Positions 31,036 to 36,714 of a stretch of DNA of 36,714 nt are shown in pieces; position 1 is the stretch's first letter, and each line of letters starts with the position of its first letter. The notes under the pieces are model-generated. The model did no database searches, was not told the origin of the DNA, and saw only the letters and a program-made list of their open reading frames with translations. Source of the stretch: CAJCIY01 sp036379355 (GTDB lineage: Bacteria > Actinomycetota > Actinomycetes > Mycobacteriales > CAJCIY01); the NCBI GenBank assembly GCA_036379355.1, contig DASVGV010000128.1:1-36714 (forward strand), read 5' to 3'. The position numbers and the translations under genes were made by a program.

Positions 31036-32219
31036 GACCGCATCCAGAGGTCGGGGTCAGGGGCGAACCGCACGACCAGCCGCGCGTCGGGGCCGGCGCC
31101 GTCCAGCCGGGCGCCCTCGACGACGCACCGGCGCAGCGCGGACGGCAGGGTGAGCAGCCGGCGATCCGCTCCCACGCCGACCACCAGATCGTCACCACTG
31201 CGCGACAGCGTCGCGTCGCGGTGAGTCGCGTGCGGGAGGGCCAGCGACAGGGCGAAGCCGTCGACCGTGCGCTGCACCGACAGGGCGGGAACGTGCGGCA
31301 CCTCCCCCGCCGGGTCGGCCGAGCCGTAGACGTCGGCACCGAACTCGGCCAGCGCGCCGACCCCGACCGGCTCCCCGCCGGCGTACGCCGCCTGCCACAA
31401 CGGCAGGCCCGGGAACGACTGACGGACGGCCTCGAGCTGCGCCTGCTGCGCCGTGACCCACCGCCGACGCCAGGCGTCGCCCCCGGCCGGGAACACGCGG
31501 TTCGCGACCACCCCGTCGACCTGATAGCCGTGCAGCGAGAGCGCGGTCAGGGTCCGGCGTGCCTCGGCAACGACCACCGCCTCCGGGGTGAGGACGAGGC
31601 GCACGGACGACGTCCCCGGCTCGGTCAGCAGGGCGCGGACGTCGGCCAGCTCACCCTGCAGGCGCTGCACCGCCTCGAAGACGGTGGCATCCGGCATCGG
31701 CACCGACCGGACACGCGTCAGCAGGGCCCGGGCGACCCGGCGCTCGGCCGGCAGCAGGCGGTCGAGCCACCAGCGCAGCAGCTCCGGCAGGCGCAGCAGC
31801 CGCAGCGTCTCCGCCGTCGGAGCGCAGTCGACACAGACCAGGTCGAAGCGCCCGGACCGGGCGGCGTCCCGCACCGCCAGCAGTGCCAGGACCTCTTCGG
31901 CGCCGGGGAGAACAGTCAGCTCGGCGGCGTCGACCGGATCGAGTCCGCCGGCGTCCAGGACGGCCAGCAGATAGCGCTGCACCGCGCGCCAGCTGCGTTC
32001 GAACGCGCGCTGGGTGTCGACCTGGGCGGCGTGCATTCCGCCGTCGACCTCCACGGGCTCGTCGCCGAGCTCCGTCCCGAGCGCGTCGGCGAGCGAGTGC
32101 GCCGGGTCGGTGGAGACGACCAGTGCCTTGCGGCCGAGGGCCGCGGCGCGCGCGGTGGTGGCCGCCGCGACCGTCGTCTTGCCGACGCCGCCCTTGCCCG
32201 TGAACAGCACGACGCGCAT
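31032..32219 (-). CDS. ArsA/GET3-family ATPase
   Basis: A 395-residue ArsA-family P-loop ATPase like Rv2184c. The deviant Walker A is FTGKGGVGKTTVAAA (about 6-20), switch I STDPAHSLADALG (about 36) and the Walker B/switch II region is LVCVDCAPTAETLRLL (about 128). It is a single ArsA unit and lacks the arsenic operon context, so it is more likely a dimeric GET3-like targeting or energising ATPase than an arsenite pump subunit. The C-terminus has a small beta domain (ALSLALPHATHRD). GAGGAGA precedes the ATG; a TACGCT hexamer lies further upstream. Confidence 0.9.
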   Translation of the reverse strand: MRVVLFTGKGGVGKTTVAAATTARAAALGRKALVVSTDPAHSLADALGTELGDEPVEVDGGMHAAQVDTQRAFERSWRAVQRYLLAVLDAGGLDPVDAAELTVLPGAEEVLALLAVRDAARSGRFDLVCVDCAPTAETLRLLRLPELLRWWLDRLLPAERRVARALLTRVRSVPMPDATVFEAVQRLQGELADVRALLTEPGTSSVRLVLTPEAVVVAEARRTLTALSLHGYQVDGVVANRVFPAGGDAWRRRWVTAQQAQLEAVRQSFPGLPLWQAAYAGGEPVGVGALAEFGADVYGSADPAGEVPHVPALSVQRTVDGFALSLALPHATHRDATLSRSGDDLVVGVGADRRLLTLPSALRRCVVEGARLDGAGPDARLVVRFAPDPDLWMRS

Positions 32220-32285
32220 GCGGCTCTCCTCGGGGACGGCAGCGTGGACGAACGGGCAGATCAGCGTAACGGCCGGGCGGTCGGC

Positions 32286-32720
32286 TCAGCCCGCCTCGAC
32301 CCGGGTCTTCAAGCCCTTGAGGGCGGTATCGATGATCGTCTTCTCGGCCTTGCGCTTGAACAGCCCGATCATCGGGATCGCGAGGTCCACGGTGAGGTCG
32401 TACCGCACATCCGTGCCGCCCGGCACTGCCCTCAGCGCGTACGTGCCCTCCTGCGACTTCTGCATCTGCCCCTGGGTGAGGTGCCAGGACACCTGGTCGG
32501 AGACGGACCAGTCGTACGCGAGCGTGTACTCGTCCTTCACGATGCCGGCGTCCAGCACGAACCGGACCGACAGGGCCCGGCCCTGCTCGTCGCGCTCGAG
32601 CACGTCGACGGTCTTCACCTGCGACGTCCACTGGGGATAGTTCTCGAAGTCGGCGATGACCGCCATGACGTCCGCCGGTGGCGCGGCGACCGTGATGCTC
32701 GAGCTGGCGCGGTCTGGCAT
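32286..32720 (-). CDS. SRPBCC/polyketide-cyclase-like protein (TB16.3 type)
   Basis: A 144-residue START/SRPBCC-fold protein resembling Rv2185c (TB16.3). ASSSITVAAPPADVMAVIADFENYPQW at the N-terminus (given in part) is the typical family opening, with a helix-grip cavity formed by the strands SVRFVLDAGIVKDEYTL and VRYDLTVDLAIPMI and a C-terminal helix. It probably binds a lipid or other hydrophobic ligand; the ligand is unknown. GAGGAGG lies 6 nt before ATG 32720, and TACGGT (32745-32750, minus) may be its -10. Confidence 0.88.
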   Translation of the reverse strand: MPDRASSSITVAAPPADVMAVIADFENYPQWTSQVKTVDVLERDEQGRALSVRFVLDAGIVKDEYTLAYDWSVSDQVSWHLTQGQMQKSQEGTYALRAVPGGTDVRYDLTVDLAIPMIGLFKRKAEKTIIDTALKGLKTRVEAG

Positions 32721-32810
32721 GGACGTCCTCCTCGTCGGTCGCCGACCGTACGCCCCCGCCGTCGCCGCTGTCCGCGCTCGCCGGCCGGCTCTCCGAGCGG
32801 CTCGTGGCGC

Positions 32811-33575
32811 TCAGACGTCGAGAACGAACGGCCGCTGCCGGGAGCGGAAGTGCCCGACGTTGATGCACCGCGTCCGGCCGATCCGCACCCGCCGCGTGTG
32901 CGCCTGGTGCACGTGACCGAACACGGCGACGTCGGGCTGGTGCTGCTGAATCGCCTCCAGGACGGCGACGCTTCCGCGCTCGAACCGCCCGGCCACGCTG
33001 TCGTAGAGCAGCTCGGGCAGGTGCGGCGGGATGTGGGTGGCCAGCACGTCCACCGGGCCGAGCGCGGCGACCTTGGCGTCGTAGGCCTCCTCGGGTACCT
33101 CGAACGGCGTCCGCATCGGGGTGGGGAGGCCGCCGCCGACGAAGCCGACGCGGGTGCCGCCGATGTCGGCCACCGCGCCGTCGAGCAGCACCATCCCGGG
33201 CCGGACGAACTCGTCGAACAGCTCGGGCAGGTCGACGTTGCCGTAGGTGAGGTACGTGGCGTCGGGCATCGCCGCGAACATCGCGGCGTACTGCGCGCGG
33301 ACCGCGTCCCGGATGGTGGCGCGGGGGTCGTCGAGCGTCTGCCACAGCGAGCCGCTGAAGGCCCGCGCCTCCTCGAACCGGCGCGCCGTGCGCAGCCCGA
33401 CGAACCGGCCGACGTTCTCCGGCCCGAACAAGGTGCCCATGATCCCGGCCGACGGGTCGACGTAGTCGACGAACAGGATGAGGTCGCCGAGGCAGATCAG
33501 GGCGTCGGCCCCCTCGCCGGCGCGGGCCAGGGCGTCGGCCTGCCCGTGCACGTCGGAGACCACGTGCAGCCGCAT
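32811..33575 (-). CDS. Calcineurin-like metallophosphoesterase
   Basis: A 254-residue metallophosphoesterase. The di-metal motifs are in order: VVSDVHGQ (Asp and His, about 5-12), CLGDLI (about 28), YGNVD (Asn, about 110), ATHIPPH (about 178) and FGHVHQAH (about 217). The substrate may be a phosphodiester or nucleotide and cannot be told. ATG 33575 follows a minus-strand TAGGCT -10 (33583-33588) by 7 nt, so the mRNA looks leaderless; that hexamer overlaps the stop of the upstream zinc-ribbon gene. Confidence 0.88.
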   Translation of the reverse strand: MRLHVVSDVHGQADALARAGEGADALICLGDLILFVDYVDPSAGIMGTLFGPENVGRFVGLRTARRFEEARAFSGSLWQTLDDPRATIRDAVRAQYAAMFAAMPDATYLTYGNVDLPELFDEFVRPGMVLLDGAVADIGGTRVGFVGGGLPTPMRTPFEVPEEAYDAKVAALGPVDVLATHIPPHLPELLYDSVAGRFERGSVAVLEAIQQHQPDVAVFGHVHQAHTRRVRIGRTRCINVGHFRSRQRPFVLDV

Positions 33576-33582
33576 GAGCCCG

Positions 33583-33588
33583 AGCCTA
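33583..33588 (-). promoter_or_regulatory. -10 hexamer TAGGCT of the metallophosphoesterase gene
   Basis: Minus-strand TAGGCT ends 7 nt before the ATG at 33575, with no SD; leaderless start predicted. Confidence 0.5.
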
Positions 33589-34011
33589 GAAGAGCGCTCC
33601 GAGTAACGCGATGATCGCGACCAGGACCACGGCGAAGCCGAAGCCGACGGCACCGGCGATCGCGAACTGCTGGGCCTTCGACCGCGTACTCAGGTCGCCG
33701 ACGAGGGGGAGCCGCAGGGTGGGAAGGGTGCCCGCCGCCAGGAACCCGGCGCCGCACGCGGCGCACACGTCCGAGCTCATCGGAACCTGGGCGCCGCACT
33801 GCGCGCAGGGCCAGGACGTGGCCGGCGGCTCGAACGAGGCCGCCGTGATCTGGGGGTAGAGGGACGCGCCCTCGGCAGCGGCCGCGGTGTGCGCGGTGGC
33901 GGCAGGTGCAGGCACCGGCTCCGGCACGAGCGTGGGCGCGAAGCACAGCGTGCACCAGGGGGCGTCCGGGGCGACCGTCGCCCCGCACTCCGAGCAGTGC
34001 GCCTGATCCAT
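33586..34011 (-). CDS. Double zinc-ribbon membrane protein
   Basis: A 141-residue protein with two four-cysteine zinc ribbons, CSECG...CTLC (residues 6-23) and CAQCG...CAACG (about 69-86), separated by an Ala/Pro linker, and one C-terminal TM helix (about 117-138). The ribbons would face the cytoplasm. No function is known. The 10-bp gap to the phosphoesterase start suggests a shared transcript in addition to the phosphoesterase's own -10. ATG 34011 lacks a good SD. Confidence 0.77.
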   Translation of the reverse strand: MDQAHCSECGATVAPDAPWCTLCFAPTLVPEPVPAPAATAHTAAAAEGASLYPQITAASFEPPATSWPCAQCGAQVPMSSDVCAACGAGFLAAGTLPTLRLPLVGDLSTRSKAQQFAIAGAVGFGFAVVLVAIIALLGALF

Positions 34012-34069
34012 GCCCCAGAGGATCGGCGCGCGCGCCCGCGCCCTTGAGCCGCCGCGGCGGTCCGGGGGC

Positions 34070-34471
34070 TCAGTGCGGCCGCTGTTCGCCGGCTGCCCGG
34101 CCGGCTTCCAGCTCGCGCTTCAGCGCCCACGACCAGCCCTTGATCTGCCACGCGCGGTCCCGGCGGAGTCGATCCGCACGCCGGCGCGAGACCTGGGCCA
34201 CCTCGGTCGCGCTCCCCCGCCGGGTGACCTCGCAGCGCAGGAACACGTGCACCACGGTGCCGTCACCGAACGGTTGGAGCCAGATCTCCGCGGTGCCGAC
34301 GAGTGCGCCCGTCACCGTCCAGCGCAGCCCGTCCGCCGCCCGGTCCTGGAAGACGGTGAGCTCCAGGTCGGGCCACCACGCCCGCGTCCGAGCGGTGTCG
34401 TGGACCGCCGCGGCGACGACGTCCGGCGCCGCGACCACGAACGTCTCGTCGATCAGGTCGATCGTCGGCAC
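34070..34471 (-). CDS. SRPBCC-family protein, second copy
   Basis: A 133-residue helix-grip protein, weaker match to the polyketide cyclase/START superfamily than the one at 32286. DETFVVAAPDVVAAAVHDTARTRAWWPD is the N-terminal strand-helix unit (given in part), VTGALVGTAEIWLQPFGDGTVVHVFL the strand pair, and WQIKGWSWALKRELEAGRAAGEQRPH the long C-terminal helix. Ligand unknown. GTG 34471 start; divergent from the acyl-CoA synthetase, 71 bp between starts. Confidence 0.82.
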   Translation of the reverse strand: MPTIDLIDETFVVAAPDVVAAAVHDTARTRAWWPDLELTVFQDRAADGLRWTVTGALVGTAEIWLQPFGDGTVVHVFLRCEVTRRGSATEVAQVSRRRADRLRRDRAWQIKGWSWALKRELEAGRAAGEQRPH

Positions 34472-34506
34472 CGGCGGAGTCTCCCACCCGGGCCCCCGAC
34501 GTCCGT

Positions 34507-34512
34507 TAGCGT
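34507..34512 (+). promoter_or_regulatory. -10 hexamer TAGCGT of the acyl-CoA synthetase gene
   Basis: TAGCGT at 34507-34512 would start transcription about 24 nt before the GTG; AAGGAG (34531-34536) is the ribosome site, so this is a leadered gene. Confidence 0.5.
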
Positions 34513-34542
34513 TCTGGCTCTCGTACGAACAAGGAGTGCGCG

Positions 34543-36339
34543 GTGCGCGAGTTCTCGGTTCCTGAGGTCGTCCCCGACCCGGCTACGGACGCCACCATGG
34601 CGGACGCGGTCGAACGCAACGCCCGTGAGGCGCCGGACGACGTGGTCTTCTCCCGCCGTGCCGGCGACGGCTGGGACCCCGTCACCGCGACGGAGTTCCG
34701 CGACGAGGTCCGCGCGGTCGCCAAGGGGCTGGTCGCGGCCGGAGTGGGTCCCGGCGACCGGGTGGGGCTGATGAGCCGTACCCGCTACGAGTGGACCGTC
34801 GTCGACTACGCGATCTGGATGGCCGGCGCGGTCACGGTGCCGATCTACGAGACGTCGTCGGCCGAGCAGGTCGAGTGGATCCTCGGCGACTCGGGTGCGG
34901 TGGCCCTGGTGGTCGAGAACGCCGGGCACGAGCGGGTCTACGACGAGGTCAGCGCGGCCGTGCCGGAGGTCAAGCACGTCTGGCAGATCGACGGTGGCGG
35001 GCTCGACGTCCTGGCCCGGGACGGGGCGGGGGTGAGTGACGGCGCGCTGGACGCCGCCCGCGCCGAGCGGGGACGCGACGACGTCGCCACCATCGTCTAC
35101 ACGTCCGGGACGACAGGTCGGCCGAAGGGCTGCGTACTCACCCATCTCAACCTGCTGGGAACGGCACGATCCGCGGCGACCGTGCTGCCGCAGCTGTTCA
35201 ACGCGGACGGGTCGACGCTGCTGTTCCTGCCGCTGGCGCACGTCTTCGGCCGCCTCATCCAGGGCGCCTGCGTCGAGAACCGCGTCCGCATGGGGCACAC
35301 CGCCGACGTGAAGAACCTCGTGCCGGACCTGGGCCAGTTCCAGCCGACGTTCCTGCTGTCGGTGCCCCGGGTGTTCGAGAAGGTGTTCAACACCTACAAG
35401 CAGCGCGCCGACGCGGCCGGCAAGGGCAAGATCTTCGACAAGGGCGTCCAGACCGCGATCTCCTACAGCGAGGCACTGGACCACGGGGGGCCGGGTATCG
35501 GGCTGCGCCTGCGGCGCGCCTTCTTCGAGAAGGTCCTGTACGGACCCCAGCTGCGGGCGCCCCTCGGAGGCAGGCTCCAGTACGCCGTCTCCGGCGGCGC
35601 GCCGCTCGGTGCGCGGCTCGGCCACTTCTTCCGCGGGATGGGCATCACCATTCTCGAGGGGTACGGACTGACCGAGACCACGGCTGCGGGCACCGTGAAC
35701 ACCGTCGACCACATCCGCATCGGGTCGGTCGGGCGTCCGTCGCCCGGCTGCACCGTCCGGATCGACGAGGACGGTGAGGTGCTCATGAAGGGCCGGCACG
35801 TTTTTGCCGAGTACTGGCGAAACCCCGACGCCACCGCGGAGGCGATGCACGGCGACTGGCTGTGCACCGGTGACATCGGCGAGCTGGACGCCGACGGCTT
35901 CCTCACGATCACCGGCCGCAAGAAGGAGCTCATCGTCACCGCCGGCGGCAAGAACGTCGCGCCCGCTGTGCTCGAGGACCGGCTGCGCAGCCACCCGCTC
36001 GTCAGCCAGTGCGTCGTCGTCGGCGACGCCAAGCCGTTCATCGCGTGCCTGGTCACCATCGACGCGGAGGCGCTCGGGCCGTGGCTGGAGTCGCAGGGGC
36101 GCGACCCGGATGCGAAGGTCGGGGACCTCGTCGACGACCCGGCGCTGCGGGCGGAGATCCAGAAGGGCATCGACGACGCCAACAAGGCCGTCTCCCAGGC
36201 CGAGGCGATCCGGGCGTTCACGATCCTGCCGGAGGACCTGTCCGAGCAGGACGGCACCATGACGCCGTCGCTGAAGGTGAAGCGGGCGGTCGTGCTGGAG
36301 CGTTACGGCCCCGCCGTGGACGCGCTCTATCCCGACTGA
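34543..36339 (+). CDS. fadD15: Long-chain fatty-acid CoA ligase (FadD15-like)
   Basis: An ANL-superfamily acyl-CoA synthetase (598 aa) activating fatty acids through acyl-AMP. Motifs: IVYTSGTTGRPKGCVLTH (P-loop, about 185), LFLPLAHVFGRLIQ (about 227), the EGYGLTETTAAG adenine motif (about 372), WLCTGDIGELDADGFLTITGRKKELIVTAGGKNV (hinge region near 440-475, given in parts) and the C-terminal catalytic Lys in TPSLKVKR (about 580). It matches fadD15 (Rv2187) at the end of the mycobacterial block. GTG start with AAGGAG 6 nt upstream. Convergent with the methyltransferase, 10 bp gap. Confidence 0.93.
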   Translation: MREFSVPEVVPDPATDATMADAVERNAREAPDDVVFSRRAGDGWDPVTATEFRDEVRAVAKGLVAAGVGPGDRVGLMSRTRYEWTVVDYAIWMAGAVTVPIYETSSAEQVEWILGDSGAVALVVENAGHERVYDEVSAAVPEVKHVWQIDGGGLDVLARDGAGVSDGALDAARAERGRDDVATIVYTSGTTGRPKGCVLTHLNLLGTARSAATVLPQLFNADGSTLLFLPLAHVFGRLIQGACVENRVRMGHTADVKNLVPDLGQFQPTFLLSVPRVFEKVFNTYKQRADAAGKGKIFDKGVQTAISYSEALDHGGPGIGLRLRRAFFEKVLYGPQLRAPLGGRLQYAVSGGAPLGARLGHFFRGMGITILEGYGLTETTAAGTVNTVDHIRIGSVGRPSPGCTVRIDEDGEVLMKGRHVFAEYWRNPDATAEAMHGDWLCTGDIGELDADGFLTITGRKKELIVTAGGKNVAPAVLEDRLRSHPLVSQCVVVGDAKPFIACLVTIDAEALGPWLESQGRDPDAKVGDLVDDPALRAEIQKGIDDANKAVSQAEAIRAFTILPEDLSEQDGTMTPSLKVKRAVVLERYGPAVDALYPD

Positions 36340-36349
36340 CTCACCCGGC

Positions 36350-36714
36350 TCACCCGGGCGCGCGCCCGTAGGTGAGCGCGTGCACGGGACTGATGTCGAC
36401 GTGTCCGACCTCGACGAAGCCGTGCCGGGCCAGCAGATCGTCGTACGCGCTGCGCGGCAGCAGCTGGTCGTCGATCTGCGCCTCGAAGAACTGGATGCCA
36501 CTCATCACCTGCCCCGGCACGCTCCGCAGGCCGGCCAGCGTGTCCGGGAAGGGGAAGTCGGAGATGACGAACCAGCCGCCGGGCTCCAGCGCCGCTCGCA
36601 CGTTCTGGGTGACGCGGTCGATGTCGCGGCACTCGTGCATCGAGATGTTGTTGACCACGCAACTGACCGGTTCGTCCAGTGCGAGTTCCTCCAGCGGAGT
36701 GTGGACGAGCCGGC
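36350..36714 (-). CDS. SAM-dependent methyltransferase (5' end outside window)
   Basis: The C-terminal 121 codons of a class I SAM-dependent methyltransferase, open to the window edge. After LVHTPLEELALDEPVS, the conserved CVVNNISMHECRD segment is the post-II/motif III region, followed by ALEPGGWFVISDFPFPD and a C-terminal DDLLARHGFVEVGHVDISPVHALTYG strand pair (given in part). The pattern resembles O-methyltransferase or ubiquinone/menaquinone-type enzymes, but the SAM-binding motif I lies outside the window, so the substrate class is open. Confidence 0.8.
   Translation of the reverse strand, partial: RLVHTPLEELALDEPVSCVVNNISMHECRDIDRVTQNVRAALEPGGWFVISDFPFPDTLAGLRSVPGQVMSGIQFFEAQIDDQLLPRSAYDDLLARHGFVEVGHVDISPVHALTYGRAPG

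Noticed and set aside
29955..33614. A 1219-codon open frame on the plus strand
   Set aside because: It runs antisense through the glucokinase, the small Cys protein, the ArsA ATPase, the SRPBCC protein and the phosphoesterase, all with clear motifs, and its own sequence is low-complexity Arg/Pro/Ala. Long antisense frames are expected at this GC content.
34453..36501. A 682-codon open frame on the minus strand
   Set aside because: It is antisense to the acyl-CoA synthetase, which carries every ANL-family motif; the antisense translation has no recognisable fold.
1..36714. CRISPR array, insertion sequence with transposase, rRNA or prophage genes
   Set aside because: No regularly spaced direct repeats, DDE or tyrosine transposase motifs, rRNA segments or phage structural genes were seen anywhere in the window.

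Overview
The window is a very GC-rich stretch of an actinobacterial chromosome (G or C in most third codon positions, many GTG starts, many 4-bp ATGA/GTGA/TGATG overlaps, actinobacterial families throughout). Gene content and order resemble the Mycobacterium tuberculosis block Rv2172c-Rv2187 (metF-like, idsA2, Rv2175c, pknL, aroG, oligoribonuclease-like Rv2179c, PlsC-like acyltransferase, ArsA-like ATPase, SRPBCC protein, fadD15) and the related Streptomyces region with pfkA and glkA. The species cannot be named from sequence alone; a non-mycobacterial pigmented actinomycete is the best inference.

Layout. 1-4226: small metabolic or accessory genes (HAD phosphatase, dienelactone hydrolase, YjbR protein, zinc metallopeptidase, YbaK protein, GNAT), with a gene-poor stretch at 1795-2152 that may hold an 11-codon ORF. 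4246-11752: carotenoid genes: a CrtI-like oxidoreductase, then divergent metF, then crtE-crtI, crtB, and on the other strand the split lycopene cyclase crtYc-crtYd. Between crtI and crtB sits an AbiEi/DUF559 endonuclease-like gene bracketed by two copies of a ~100-bp palindromic element; a third copy lies at 600-699. 11749-15061: an Rv2175c-like DNA-binding protein, a secreted LysM transglycosylase and a PASTA Ser/Thr kinase. 15103-22173: endonuclease IV, a DUF5667 membrane protein, a type I DAHP synthase, threonine aldolase, a membrane protein that reads as an ECF sigma domain fused to a zinc anti-sigma domain, and a class II DAHP synthase.

22202-27306: a coupled minus-strand operon (pfkA, DsbA-fold protein, mycothiol-dependent-type enzyme), behind a GNAT plus exoribonuclease pair, with glycerol kinase divergent from them across a long palindrome. 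27329-36714: PlsC acyltransferase, alpha/beta hydrolase plus membrane protein, a coupled minus-strand set (ArsA ATPase, small Cys protein, ROK glucokinase), two SRPBCC proteins, a phosphoesterase, a zinc-ribbon membrane protein, a FadD-type acyl-CoA synthetase and a partial methyltransferase.

Themes: isoprenoid/carotenoid synthesis (crtE feeds crtB, crtI, crtYcYd), envelope signalling (PASTA kinase, LysM enzyme, Rv2175c-like protein coupled to lycopene cyclase), the entry to the shikimate pathway through two unrelated DAHP synthases, and sugar/lipid entry reactions (Pfk, Glk, GlpK, PlsC, FadD). Many genes start 6-7 nt after a TANNNT -10 hexamer, which points to leaderless mRNAs. The least explained items are the palindromic element/DUF559 unit inside the carotenoid cluster and the sigma/anti-sigma fusion at 19528.
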